In this document: positions 44,980 through 53,905 of the stretch, one piece after another
Layout: each line of letters opens with the position of its first letter
How positions within the stretch are numbered: position 1 is the first letter of the stretch
Assembly (NCBI RefSeq): GCF_011605345.1
Contig: NZ_JAAOXM010000002.1
Location: 992,001-1,056,000 of the forward strand
Reading direction: 5' to 3'
Source of the DNA: Burkholderia sp. D-99
GTDB lineage: Bacteria; Pseudomonadota; Gammaproteobacteria; Burkholderiales; Burkholderiaceae
Length of the DNA: 64,000 bases
Translations under genes and position numbers: made by a program
The notes under the pieces: generated by a model
The model's input: only the letters and a program-made list of their open reading frames with translations
Database searches by the model: none
Told to the model about the DNA's origin: nothing

Positions 44980-46179
44980 TCACGTGTGCGCAAAGCGGGC
45001 GACGGCTTCGAATCGGGATGGCCATGGGCCCGAAGCATGCTCGCACTCGGGGCAGGCCACTTCGAAACCCTCTTTTCCGTGCGACAGTTCGGGCTCGCCG
45101 TCGCAATGCGGGCAATGGGCCGGCACCGGAATCTCTTGATCCAGTGAGGTGCCGATCGCGGCAAACGCCTCCGCATCGAGTTGTCCGGCATCGGCCAGGC
45201 GGCGGATCAGCGCGGCGATTTCCGGATCCATTCCGCGGCTCGCGCGCAGCGAACTCACATCGCGCGTCGCACGTTCCAGTTCATCGCCCTGGCTGCGCAA
45301 CTGTTCCTCGAGCCGGTCGGCGCGCGCCTTGGCCGAACTCAACTGCTGCAGGAAATCGAATTCCTTGCGCTGGACGTCGCGCAAACCGCTCTGATAGGTC
45401 GACGCCGTGCTGCGGAGCGCATCCAGCTCGACCAGCATGGGCTTGACGCGGCGTTCGGCTTCGGCCACCGCGTCCTTGATTTGCTGCGCGTAGTGCTCGG
45501 TGCGCTGCTGCAGTTCGGCTTGCAGTGCATCGATACGGTCGCGCAGCGTGGCGTTCTGCGCCTGCTCGGCTTCGACACGGCCGGCTGCCGCAGCCAGTTC
45601 CTTCTCCAGTCGAGCGACTGTGGTGAGTAACGTCGCTTCGCTTGCCGAACCATGCGTCGTTTGCGACGCAAGCTGGACTTCCAGTTCGGTCACGCGAGCC
45701 TGCAATTGCTCGTTTTTCGCTTCGCCACGCGCGAGCGCGCCTTCGAGCGTTTCCTGGCGGACGGTTGCGTCGCGCAACCGCTGTTCTGCGTCCGCAACGC
45801 CGGCGCGAACCTGTTCGCGATCGCCGTCGAGACTGTCTCGCGCGGCTTTCAACGCTTCTTCATACAGTGCCCCCAACAACGCACCGGCTTTTTCCTCGAC
45901 GGCTTTCGGGATTGCTGCACCGTCGAGCCTCACCTTGGAAGCGGAGCGAATGCGCTCCCAGAAATGATCGATGTCTTTCGGGATGTCGCTTGCGCTGCCG
46001 GTCTGGGTGAGATCGCGGACGTTGGCAGCCGACGGCCGGATGCCGAGATCGAAGAACAGCCGTTTGCACGCATGCAGCGACAATTCCTGCCGTCGGGCAC
46101 CGTTTGCGCGCAGCGATTCCAGTTCGTCCCGAATGGCTTGGCGTATTTCGTCGAGGGTCATCGCTGTGCTCACAGACAT
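44980..46179 (-). CDS. KfrA-like DNA-binding coiled-coil protein with C-terminal zinc ribbon
   Basis: 399 residues. The N-terminal ~100 residues match the KfrA DNA-binding domain of plasmids (SLHACKRLFFDLGIRPSAAN, then DIDHFWERIRSASKVRL). Residues ~110-320 are a long coiled coil rich in Ala, Glu, Gln and Arg. The C-terminus has two CxxC pairs, CPHC and CPEC, as in a zinc ribbon (PVPAHCPHCDGEPELSHGKE). KfrA-type proteins are nucleoid-associated partners of plasmid partition. Its position between recombinase and origin fits this. Confidence 0.88.
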   Translation of the reverse strand: MSVSTAMTLDEIRQAIRDELESLRANGARRQELSLHACKRLFFDLGIRPSAANVRDLTQTGSASDIPKDIDHFWERIRSASKVRLDGAAIPKAVEEKAGALLGALYEEALKAARDSLDGDREQVRAGVADAEQRLRDATVRQETLEGALARGEAKNEQLQARVTELEVQLASQTTHGSASEATLLTTVARLEKELAAAAGRVEAEQAQNATLRDRIDALQAELQQRTEHYAQQIKDAVAEAERRVKPMLVELDALRSTASTYQSGLRDVQRKEFDFLQQLSSAKARADRLEEQLRSQGDELERATRDVSSLRASRGMDPEIAALIRRLADAGQLDAEAFAAIGTSLDQEIPVPAHCPHCDGEPELSHGKEGFEVACPECEHASGPWPSRFEAVARFAHT

Positions 46180-46555
46180 TGAAGTGTTGCGATCATAACG
46201 AAATACGTACTTATTAATACCTTCTTCCGCTCAACGTTGTGAATTTACGTCGCTTTGCACAGAAATCGGGCCTGTGAGCGAATCTGGACGACTGTGGTTC
46301 AGGATTCCGTGAAACAAAGCGAAGAAAGTCAGCCAAGTCCTTGTCGTACAAGCGTTTTCCAGCAGATCCAGAATTTCGGCATTTGTTTCACATGACGGTG
46401 GATCCGATTGCCTGTGGGTGTTCAGGGGTTGGGGTGTCTGTGGAAAACTCTTCGGCCCATGTCTTGAGAGTATTAGAAGTAAACACCCTTGAACCCTTAG
46501 TTAAAAACGTTAACGCCACGGCACAGCCTTATGCTGCAAGGCTTTCCGGCCGACA
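46180..46555. other. Origin-proximal AT-rich region with DnaA-box-like site
   Basis: Between the KfrA-like gene and the iteron array. AT-rich stretches at 46190-46225 and 46470-46515 are candidates for DNA unwinding. TGTGGAAAA at 46439-46447 differs by one base from a DnaA box. The promoter of the KfrA-like gene should lie at 46180-46250, where AACGAAATACGTACTTATT forms a partial dyad. Confidence 0.5.
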
Positions 46556-46556
46556 A

Positions 46557-47863
46557 GGTGAAGTTTTACGGGAGCCAAGGTGATCTTCTGCGGGAGCTGA
46601 AGTGATGGGGTTCAGGGAGCTGCGTGAGCCGTTGCAGGAAAGGTCGTGAGCGGATTCGGGATCACAGTGAAACACGAGATTTCCCAAAGGTGAGGTTTTT
46701 CGGGGCCTCACAGCCACAGAACCCGCGCTGTGCCTGACTGCACAGTTTTCTGCCTGTGCAGACATAGGTGAGAACTTGCGGGACCTTCTTTGTGCCCCGA
46801 TTCTGCCCATCTTTTAGGCAGTTTTTGTGAAAGGTGAGGTTTCACGGGACTCCGCGGGAGTTTGGTGTGAGGATTTCCGGGAAGCGGACGCCATTTTGCA
46901 CAGCAAAAGTGCTCTCGGGGGCCTGTGATGCCCTAAAGGTGAGGTTTTTCGGGAGGGAAATGCGGGTTTTCCTGCCCGGATCCCGCTGAGGTGAGCTTTT
47001 TCGGGGCATGAATCACAGGCGGTGATTCCGGCCACAGGTGAGCCTTTCCGGGAATGGAATTTGCCCGAAAAATGGTCAAAGGTGAGGTTTTGCGGGACCT
47101 GTGAGCAGCCGAATTCGCCGAAAAGCCCGCCAGGACTGGAAGAAATCTCGTTTTTGCTGTGCCACTTTTTGGCACAGGTGAGATTTTTCGGGGGGTGACA
47201 TAGGGTTGTCGTATGAAGGTTTTCGGTCGAAAGGTGAGGTTTTTCGGGGGATGTCAGCGGCGCACAGCCAGATGCCTTCTGCGCATAAGTATCGGAAGGC
47301 ATTGGGGTTTTTGATACCGCGGCAGTTACGGTGAGGTTTTTCGGGAGCCATTTCCGTGGCAGTGGAGGCACAGCGATTTTTCGGTAAGGTGAGCGTTTTC
47401 GGGAGGCTTGGGTAGCAAATCCCGCGTGAGCCGGGGATTCGTCGGCATCCGGGCGAATAGAGACGCTGTGCTCAAGGTGAGTATTTTCGGGACCCGATAC
47501 GGTTTGTGCGCTGTACAATGCGCGCCCGGGCCGACAAAGCTCGCTCGATCGGGTCGTGCGGGCCGGTTTCGCTGGCGCCTTCCGGGATGGCGGAGCCGAT
47601 CACGATCACCCGGTGAGTCCCGCCTGTACATGCATACAGGCCGAAGCGGGCCGATCGGGAAGCGCGGTGAGGTGGGATCGCAACCCTGTGCCGAACTCAC
47701 GGCGGCGCAGTCGTAAAATTACGACAAATCGAAAGGTGAGCCGATACGGGAGCACACTTCGCACGTGTCGCGCACAGGTGAAATTCTGTGAATCGGCGCA
47801 TCCCGCAGCACGTCTGGACGAGTCCGGAACGCTGCAAATCCGGACTGGTGAGGGTTTTCGGGA
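46557..47863 (+). repeat. Replication origin iteron array (17 clear copies of a 17-mer)
   Basis: Direct repeats of consensus GGTGAGGTTTTTCGGGA, all on the plus strand. Starts: 46557, 46579, 46689, 46767, 46833, 46866 (T for first G), 46938, 46990, 47037, 47081, 47177, 47233, 47330, 47388, 47476, 47735 and 47847. Weaker relatives occur at 46601, 46647 and 47777. Positions 1-6 and 14-16 are nearly invariant and the middle varies. Iterons directly upstream of a RepB-type gene are the binding sites of the initiator, so this is the origin of the secondary chromosome. Confidence 0.92.
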
Positions 47864-47982
47864 GCGCCTGGGGTGAGTGCCGTTTTGCACGCGCACTTCA
47901 CCCGCTATGGTGAGCATGTCGTTCTGGACGCACATCACCGCAGGCGCTATCCTTCCGGAAAACTTCTCCTCCGACCCGACGT

Positions 47983-49350
47983 ATGGCCACGACGAAGCGC
48001 GCCAAGAAAACCGATGTGGATGTGGTGAGTGCCAGTTCAGCCGAATTGCGCAAGGCCGTCGAGGCGATCGCAATTCAGCCGAAGAGCGGCAAGATCACGC
48101 TCCTCACTCGCAAGCTGTTCAATGTCCTGCTGGCCGTGGCGCAGCAGGCCGACGACTCGGGCGATACGTATCGTGCGCTGCTGTCGGACATCGTCGCCAA
48201 CTCCGCCTTCGATTCGAACGACACCGCGCTGGTGAAGGAACACCTGCGCCGCATGGTGTCGGTGCAGGTCGAATGGAGCACGGGGACGTCGAGCCAGAAG
48301 CCGGGCCGCAAGTGGGGGATCTCGACGCTGATCGCCGACGCCGAAATTCTCGAGGATCCGGCGACCCGCCGTGTGTGGGTCGAATTCTCGTTCGCGCCGA
48401 AGATCAAGAAAAAGCTGCTCGACCCGGTCCAGTACGCGCGCCTGAGCCTGCAGTTCCAGAGCCAGCTGCGTAGCAGCGCCGGTCTCGCGCTGTACGAGAT
48501 CTGCGTGCGCTACCTGACGAACCCGAGCCACCTGACGATGCGTGAGCCGTGGGAATGGTGGCGGCCGATCCTGTCGGGCACGCCCGACACGGAAGCCGGC
48601 GACGAAGCGAAGCGCGAGTACAAGTACTTCAAGCGCGACTATCTGCGTCCCGCGATCGCGGAAGTCAACGCGGTCACCAACATCTTCGTCGAGCTGATCG
48701 AACACCGTGAAGGGCGCCGGGTTGCGGAGATCCAGTTCCGCGTGACCGAGCGCAAGCAGCCGATGCTGGCGCTCGACGAACACCCGAACGTGTTCGACAG
48801 CACGCTGGTCGACCGGATGGTGAAGCTCGGGATCCCGCTGAAGGAAGCGCAGACGCTCTATGCGGACAGCGAAGAGAATCGCATTCGTGCTGCGCTGCAG
48901 ATGACCGAGCAGCGGATGCGCAGCACGACGCTGCCGCCGGTGCGCAGCGCGCCGGCGTTGTTCAAGGATGCGCTGAAGAAGGGTTATGCGCCGCCGGTCG
49001 AGTCGGTCGACGCGCTGCCTGCCGGCACGCCGACTGCGAAGCTTGCAGCGGCCCAACCGGACGACCTGAAGGCACGCCTGCTGAGCGAGTTCGCAGCGTT
49101 TCGCCGCAAGGAAGCGAAGGTGCTGTACGAAGAGCAGGGTGACGCCGAGCGCGACGTGGCGCGCGAGTCGTTCGAGTCGGAGGCGCTGCCGACGATGGGC
49201 ACCCATCTGCGCGATGACTGGCGCAAGCGCGGCCTCGATTCCAAGCTGGCCGAGACCGCCTTTTTCGACTGGCTGGCCCAGAAGACCTGGGGCGAGCCGA
49301 CGGACGGCGACCTGCTGTCGTTCACGCTGAATCAATCGCGGGCCGCCTGA
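47983..49350 (+). CDS. repA: RepB-family replication initiator of a secondary chromosome
   Basis: 455 residues. Two winged-helix domains as in the Rep_3 (RepB/RepE/Pi) initiators: TLLTRKLFNVLLAVAQQADD and LSDIVANSAFDSNDTALVKE, then SSAGLALYEICVRYLTNPSH and KYFKRDYLRPAIAEVNAVTN. The C-terminal ~150 residues extend beyond the plasmid proteins, as in secondary-chromosome initiators of Burkholderia. It binds the upstream iterons and opens the origin. No clear Shine-Dalgarno precedes the ATG, which fits tight control. It is convergent with parB. Confidence 0.92.
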   Translation: MATTKRAKKTDVDVVSASSAELRKAVEAIAIQPKSGKITLLTRKLFNVLLAVAQQADDSGDTYRALLSDIVANSAFDSNDTALVKEHLRRMVSVQVEWSTGTSSQKPGRKWGISTLIADAEILEDPATRRVWVEFSFAPKIKKKLLDPVQYARLSLQFQSQLRSSAGLALYEICVRYLTNPSHLTMREPWEWWRPILSGTPDTEAGDEAKREYKYFKRDYLRPAIAEVNAVTNIFVELIEHREGRRVAEIQFRVTERKQPMLALDEHPNVFDSTLVDRMVKLGIPLKEAQTLYADSEENRIRAALQMTEQRMRSTTLPPVRSAPALFKDALKKGYAPPVESVDALPAGTPTAKLAAAQPDDLKARLLSEFAAFRRKEAKVLYEEQGDAERDVARESFESEALPTMGTHLRDDWRKRGLDSKLAETAFFDWLAQKTWGEPTDGDLLSFTLNQSRAA

Positions 49351-49360
49351 GGCCCGCTCA

Positions 49361-49376
49361 GGCCCGCTGACGGGCC
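49361..49376. terminator. Terminator hairpin between repA and parB
   Basis: GGCCCG and CGGGCC form a perfect six-base stem with a CTGA loop, 11 bases after the repA stop; further GC-rich inverted repeats follow up to 49400. Convergent genes imply a bidirectional role. Confidence 0.5.
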
Positions 49377-49440
49377 GCCGCCGGCCCCGCCCTCAGTTGG
49401 CGGGCCCGGTGTCCTCACCAGGCCCTGCCGGCCGTTTCCG

Positions 49441-50502
49441 TCACTCCGACAACAGCATCCGCTCGAGTTGCTCGAGGATCGCGTCGCGCTTGTCCTTCGG
49501 GAGACCGCGCAGGCGCAATTCGATGCGATCTTCGCCATACGATTTCAGGTCGCCGACCGACTTGCCGCCGAGCTTGATCTCGAGACGCTGCGCATAGCGC
49601 TGACGACCTGCAGCCTTCGGCGTTTCCTGCGCCGCGACGCGGCCCTTGACTATGTCCGACACCTGGCGAGTGCTGAGATCGTCCGACACGATCTTGTTGA
49701 TCAGCCGCAGCGTGGCCTCAGTGCCGCGAGCGTTGTGATAGCGGCCGACCTGATACGCCATGTTCGAACCGAAGCGATCGGGGCGCGCGACCATTTCGTG
49801 CATGATCGCTTCCGGCAGCTTGCCGATCGACAGCGCGACGGCCACCGTCGATTCGTCGAGGCCAAGGTGCTCGGAGAGCTCCTTCTGGCTCTGGAAATGC
49901 TTGTCGTCGAGGAAGCGGCGCCACACGACGGCGTTGTCGAACACCGTCTGCGAATCGCGCTGGACGTTGAGATCGTAGCCGAGCTTGTAGCTCTGGATGC
50001 CGATCGGAATGTCGATCACGATCGACTTGACCGATTCCTTGTTGGCTTCCTTCAGTGCCCGCACGCGGCGGCCGCCGTCGCTGACGAAATACGTGCCCGG
50101 GTTGTCGTAATCCGGAATCACGTGGATCGCCTGCTGCTGCCCTTGCTTCGCGAGGTTGACCGCGAGCTCGGCAATCGACGATTTCAGATAGAAGTGCCGC
50201 GGATTGAACGGGCTATGCTTGATCGCCTTCAGCGACAGCTCGATCACCTGCCCCGGTGCATAGCGGTTCTCGAGACGCCACGCACGATATTGCGCAGATT
50301 CATCGATCGACGGATCGAGCGTGAGCTCGGGAGCGGGCGGCGGCGCGATGTCTTTCTTCGCGGATTTGGTCGGCGCCGGAGTGGGCGTCTCGGACTTGAC
50401 GATGCCGTCGATCGCATTGAGTCGATCGAGTGCCGTGCGCTTCTCGCTCGTCGTGATATCCGGGCGCGCTTGGAATCCTTTGGCAAATTGGGAGGGTTTC
50501 AT
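49441..50502 (-). CDS. parB: ParB-family chromosome partition protein
   Basis: 353 residues. The ParB N-terminal CTPase-type motif is visible (SPFNPRHFYLKSSIAELAVN and FVSDGGRRVRALKEANKE), followed by a helix-turn-helix (KELSEHLGLDESTVAVALSI, KLPEAIMHEMVARPDRFGSN) and a C-terminal dimerisation region. It binds the parS palindromes on the other side of parA and loads partition complexes. It starts 23 bases after the parA stop. The start at MKPSQFAKGF is chosen; the open frame extends upstream into parA. Confidence 0.93.
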   Translation of the reverse strand: MKPSQFAKGFQARPDITTSEKRTALDRLNAIDGIVKSETPTPAPTKSAKKDIAPPPAPELTLDPSIDESAQYRAWRLENRYAPGQVIELSLKAIKHSPFNPRHFYLKSSIAELAVNLAKQGQQQAIHVIPDYDNPGTYFVSDGGRRVRALKEANKESVKSIVIDIPIGIQSYKLGYDLNVQRDSQTVFDNAVVWRRFLDDKHFQSQKELSEHLGLDESTVAVALSIGKLPEAIMHEMVARPDRFGSNMAYQVGRYHNARGTEATLRLINKIVSDDLSTRQVSDIVKGRVAAQETPKAAGRQRYAQRLEIKLGGKSVGDLKSYGEDRIELRLRGLPKDKRDAILEQLERMLLSE

Positions 50503-50509
50503 GTGACTC

Positions 50510-50525
50510 CTTTGTGCGCATAAAG
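50510..50525. repeat. Degenerate parS-like palindrome in the parA-parB junction
   Basis: CTTTGTGCGCATAAAG, related to the five parS sites to the right but with altered ends and one changed inner base. It abuts the parA stop codon and could let ParB affect its own expression. Confidence 0.45.
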
Positions 50526-51188
50526 TCAGGGCAGCATGGCGACGATTTCGTCGGCGCATGCGCGAATTTCTGCGGCAGCCAGCTTGCCGCCACGATCGTT
50601 CATCTGCAGTACGGTCTGACCGAGCGCCATCGCCTGCTTGTACGCCTCCCGGGTCGGGATCTGCGTTTTCAGCAACGGGAAGCCGAGTTCCTCGAGCGCG
50701 CGCTTGAGCTCGCGGGTCAGCATGCGCTTCTCTTCGGTCTTGTTCAGCAGGAAGACTGCGCGGAGGTCTTCGTTCATGACCTGCGCCTGCTGGATCAGTT
50801 TGACCAGCCCGACGCTCGACCAATAATCGGCTGGCGACGACGACGTCGGAATCACGGCAATCGATGCGGCCAGCAGGACGACGCCGGATACCTTCTCGGT
50901 GATCGACGGCGGGCAGTCCACGACGATGATGTCGTAGTCGTTGATGAACTTCTTGATCTCGCGATGGATCTGGCCGTCGGCTTCGGCCAGGTTGACGACC
51001 GGAAACGGAATGCCGGTGTCGCTGTCGCCGGATGCGCTCGACCAGTGAACCAGCGTGTTTTGACGATCTGCGTCGACGACGAGGACGCGCTTCCCTTTTT
51101 CATGGAACGCGGCACCGAGGTGCATGGCAATCGTGCTTTTGCCGACGCCACCTTTTTGTTGAGTGACTGCAATGATTTCCGCGGCCAA
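50526..51188 (-). CDS. parA: ParA-family partition ATPase
   Basis: 220 residues. Deviant Walker A QQKGGVGKST near residue 10, Walker B IIVVDCPPS, and PTSSSPADYWSSVGL as in plasmid and secondary-chromosome ParA proteins without an N-terminal DNA-binding domain (type Ib-like length). It drives segregation of parS-bound ParB. First gene of the parA-parB operon. Confidence 0.94.
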   Translation of the reverse strand: MAAEIIAVTQQKGGVGKSTIAMHLGAAFHEKGKRVLVVDADRQNTLVHWSSASGDSDTGIPFPVVNLAEADGQIHREIKKFINDYDIIVVDCPPSITEKVSGVVLLAASIAVIPTSSSPADYWSSVGLVKLIQQAQVMNEDLRAVFLLNKTEEKRMLTRELKRALEELGFPLLKTQIPTREAYKQAMALGQTVLQMNDRGGKLAAAEIRACADEIVAMLP

Positions 51189-51287
51189 TTTTCACTCCTA
51201 TTTTGGTCGTTGGAATTCTACAGGACGATATTTGAATTTCAATGAAATTGTCGTTCGACAACTACGCATTAGCCATTCGGGCTATCG

Positions 51288-51303
51288 GTTTATGCGCATA
51301 AAC
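51288..51303. repeat. parS palindrome (perfect)
   Basis: GTTTATGCGCATAAAC, a perfect 16-base palindrome 100 bases upstream of parA. To my recollection this is the parS sequence described for a Burkholderia secondary chromosome. Confidence 0.85.
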
Positions 51304-51479
51304 GAACCAGCGATGGCTGGTGGCTCGACCGGGATGGTGTAGCGGATGCCTGCAACGTCGATGAGCGACTCGGGGGGAGTTATCGGGTGTGGCATCGTCG
51401 GTGTGAATAGCGAGTTGCCGTCGGATCGTGGTGCGCTGCCCTTTCGTTCGATGAGGCAGTCTTGCCTGAGCGCCGGGGA

Positions 51480-51495
51480 GTTTGTGCGCATAAAC
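51480..51495. repeat. parS-type palindrome (one mismatch)
   Basis: GTTTGTGCGCATAAAC, one change from the perfect palindrome. Confidence 0.75.
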
Positions 51496-51641
51496 TCCGC
51501 GGAAACCGAGGCGGTCGATCGTGCGACGGGAGGCCGGCACTTCTGAGTGGGTTATGAGCGGTAAGTCGTGGCCGGGAATGCTGCGTTGAGGCGTGCCACT
51601 GACCCCGTGTACGTCGACGCAACGCGCTGCCTGGGCGCCAT

Positions 51642-51657
51642 GTTTATACGCATAAAC
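51642..51657. repeat. parS-type palindrome (one mismatch)
   Basis: GTTTATACGCATAAAC, one change from the perfect palindrome. It lies eight bases before the GATGGC repeat. Confidence 0.75.
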
Positions 51658-51664
51658 TGCGGCC

Positions 51665-51772
51665 GATGGCGATGGCGATGGCGATGGCGATGGCGATGGC
51701 GATGGCGATGGCGATGGCGATGGCGATGGCGATGGCGATGGCGATGGCGATGGCGATGGCGATGGCGATGGC
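51665..51772 (+). repeat. Tandem hexamer repeat, GATGGC x 18
   Basis: A perfect 108-base run of GATGGC with no interruption, followed at 51773-51793 by three copies of GAGCGGC. The run encodes only simple dipeptide repeats in any frame, and all long frames across it are artefacts. Copy number is likely unstable between strains. It is placed between parS sites. Confidence 0.95.
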
Positions 51773-51935
51773 GAGCGGCGAGCGGCGAGCGGCGAAGGAT
51801 CACGTCCCGACTGCTCCGGAATCCAGTGCGCGGCGATCGAGCAGCGAGCATATCGACGCAGCAATCGCATCCACGTGAGGGCGTGTCCGCAATTGCCGCG
51901 TCGCGAATCGAGAGCTACCTCACCTGGCAATCGCG

Positions 51936-51951
51936 CTTTATGCGCATAAAC
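51936..51951. repeat. parS-type palindrome (one end base changed)
   Basis: CTTTATGCGCATAAAC; inner 14 bases are palindromic. Confidence 0.75.
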
Positions 51952-52061
51952 CAACCGACCTACGATGTACCTGCCCGCATCCCTTGCGGCCCAAAACCCT
52001 CATCGTATCGATCTGGCGCGCGGCCCCTTTATTCGCCATCCCGCGACAGAAAGCCGCTCGC

Positions 52062-52077
52062 CTTTATGCGCATAAAC
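52062..52077. repeat. parS-type palindrome (one end base changed)
   Basis: CTTTATGCGCATAAAC, identical to the copy at 51936 and 126 bases from it. Confidence 0.75.
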
Positions 52078-52249
52078 ACATCAACTCCTTGAAGCGCATC
52101 CCGAACAGCACTCCCCTCTCACGGTCCATCGCACTGCCTCACCCACCTGCCTCGGTGAAGCGGCCAACCCGCTCGCGATCCCGCGCCAACCACCCCCAGA
52201 CACCCGATGCCGACTGGCTACAATACAGGGCTCTACCCACCAGGCTTGA

Positions 52250-52609
52250 ATGATGATCACGATCTACCACAACCCCCGATGCTCGAAGTCGCGCGAGACG
52301 CTTGCGTTGGTCGAGTCGCTGAATACCACCGGCACGCCGTTGAATGTGGTCGAGTACCTGAAGACGCCGCCGACGGCCGAGGAGCTGGAAACGCTGCACC
52401 GGCAGCTTGGCCGCTCGGTTCGAGACATGCTGCGCGATGGTGAGGAACCGTACAAGACGCTGGATCTGGCCCGCGCCGATCTGACCGATGCGGAGGCTTA
52501 CGCGGCGATTGCCGCTCATCCGATTCTGCTGCAGCGGCCCATCGTCGTTTATCGCGGCAAGGCAGCCATCGGCCGGCCACCCGAATCGGTGCAGGCGCTG
52601 TTCGAATAA
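52250..52609 (+). CDS. arsC: Arsenate reductase (glutaredoxin type), ArsC family
   Basis: 119 residues, thioredoxin fold. N-terminal IYHNPRCSKSRETLALVE carries the catalytic Cys, with RPIVVYRGKAAIGRPPE near the C-terminus as in the ArsC/YfgD group. No other ars genes are adjacent, so the true substrate may differ (the family includes proteins not acting on arsenate). Two in-frame ATGs (52250 and 52253) are possible. Confidence 0.88.
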   Translation: MMITIYHNPRCSKSRETLALVESLNTTGTPLNVVEYLKTPPTAEELETLHRQLGRSVRDMLRDGEEPYKTLDLARADLTDAEAYAAIAAHPILLQRPIVVYRGKAAIGRPPESVQALFE

Positions 52610-52745
52610 TTCTTGCCCGCCGTATTTTTCTGACTGCATCAGCCCGGCACAAGCACGGGCAATCGACGCCTGCACGATCGCCGGGCAGCATGCCGCCAAC
52701 GCCCGTTGCGTAACGTGAGTGCGATCGCACTCACGCGAGCCGGGC

Positions 52746-52961
52746 CTAGCCTTCCCCGGACGACGCCCCGTCGTCGTCCGGCCCCCTCCCCGCCGCTGCT
52801 TTCGCGGCCGTCCGCAGCAGCGCAATCTGGCTGCGATAGGTCCTGCAGCCACTGCAGGTCGGCAGGTGTATGCGCACCTGCAGGCGCTCGTGCAGGGTCA
52901 GATGCCGGTCGAGCGCATCCGACAGCAGTCGCGTCACGTCAGTACATTTCCCCGGCAGCAT
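52746..52961 (-). CDS. Zinc-finger anti-sigma factor
   Basis: 71 residues with the HLTLHERLQVRIHLPTCSGC motif (His-x3-Cys-x2-Cys) of zinc-binding anti-sigma factors. It is a short soluble protein without a membrane helix. Its ATG lies 23 bases inside the end of the sigma factor gene, so the two are translationally coupled. It should sequester the sigma factor until a redox or metal signal. Confidence 0.87.
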   Translation of the reverse strand: MLPGKCTDVTRLLSDALDRHLTLHERLQVRIHLPTCSGCRTYRSQIALLRTAAKAAAGRGPDDDGASSGEG

Positions 52962-53538
52962 CTTCGGTCGTCAGTCCTTTTTCGCTCAGGCAGGTTCGCA
53001 GGCGCGTGCGCGCCCGATACAGCAGCACGCTGCAATGATTCGTCGTCAGCGTCAATTCGCTGCAGATGTCCGTAATTTCGACGTCGAGGAATTCGCGCAT
53101 CATGAACACGCGCCCGATCTGCTCGGGCAGGTGATCGAGGCAGGCCTGGAACAGCGCCCAGAACTGCTGCTGTTGCAACAGCGTTTCGGGGCGCGGCCAC
53201 GGTCGCGGCTTCGCATGCGCGGCCCAGTGCCCGTTTTCCTTGAACAGCTCGCGATCGAGCACCGATTCGCCGTCGAGCTCGGCATCGAGCGCCGACAGGC
53301 TCACCGTGCGCTGCCGCGCGCGCAGCACGTCGATCAGCTTGTTGCGCAGGATACCGAACACCCAGGTCTTGTGGGCCGACAGCCCGGCGAAATCGCCTGC
53401 ATGCGACCACGCGGCGGCGAGCGCTTCCTGCACGGCGTCTTCGGCCGCGTCGGCGTCGCGGAGCTGGAGTCGCGCGAAGCGCAGCAGGTCGCGCCGCAGT
53501 TGCGCGAGATAGGCGGGGTCGTCGTATGCGGACGGCAT
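52939..53538 (-). CDS. ECF sigma factor (RNA polymerase sigma-70 family)
   Basis: 199 residues. Region 2 (FARLQLRDADAAEDAVQEAL, then FGILRNKLIDVLRARQ) and region 4 (CLDHLPEQIGRVFMMREFLD, ELTLTTNHCSVLLYRART) of an extracytoplasmic-function sigma factor. The NHCSVLLYRAR region 4 is typical of sigma factors paired with zinc-finger anti-sigma factors. It is divergent from the NAD(P)H:FMN reductase, a plausible target. Confidence 0.92.
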   Translation of the reverse strand: MPSAYDDPAYLAQLRRDLLRFARLQLRDADAAEDAVQEALAAAWSHAGDFAGLSAHKTWVFGILRNKLIDVLRARQRTVSLSALDAELDGESVLDRELFKENGHWAAHAKPRPWPRPETLLQQQQFWALFQACLDHLPEQIGRVFMMREFLDVEITDICSELTLTTNHCSVLLYRARTRLRTCLSEKGLTTEDAAGEMY

Positions 53539-53905
53539 GTCTGGGTTGCGGTGTCTCGAGTCAATTGCGCGTGCGCCACCGAGCGGGCACGTCGCGGTGC
53601 GAGCAGCTTACTGGGCGCGGTGCCGGCCCGCAATGCATGTTCCGTCGCGAATTCACGAAACCGGTCGACACGCTGCGCTATGCTTGCCGAACCCTGTGTC
53701 GCGTGTCGACCACGACACGCGGCGGGCAGTTTGTAACGTCAGAACATAACGGCCGAGTTATCCACAATTTCTGTGGAAAACCTTGTGGAAAGTCGGCCGG
53801 ACGGCCCCGTGGGGCGGTTCGCGGGCTGGCTTGCCTATAAACAGACCTTTGTCGCTTGTTCGGAAGCAATCGATCCGATTCCTCACTCACCGGAAGGAGA
53901 ATGCC
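53539..53905. promoter_or_regulatory. Divergent region with a DnaA box upstream of the FMN reductase gene
   Basis: About 370 bases. It contains a perfect DnaA box, TTATCCACA, at 53758-53766, followed by TGTGG-type half sites around 53773 and 53784. The promoters of the sigma factor and FMN reductase lie here. GGAAGGAGA before 53906 is the reductase ribosome-binding site. Confidence 0.6.

Larger units (their letters stand above)
51189..52249. other. Centromere-like region with parS sites and tandem repeats
   Basis: About 1.06 kb with no supported gene. Holds five parS-type palindromes, an 18-copy GATGGC hexamer repeat and a 3-copy heptamer (all listed separately). The parA promoter should be in the first 100 bases, which are AT-rich (51190-51250). 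Confidence 0.7.

Noticed and set aside
46814..47518. Minus-strand ORFs rich in repeated peptides of the PEKPHL/SRKTSP type across the origin
   Set aside because: They are translations of the iteron array; the repetition follows the DNA repeat, and no ribosome-binding sites or family resemblance are seen.
51552..51954. Long ORFs with (SP)n, (HR)n, (RW)n or (MA)n dipeptides
   Set aside because: They arise from the GATGGC tandem repeat in all frames and have no independent coding evidence.
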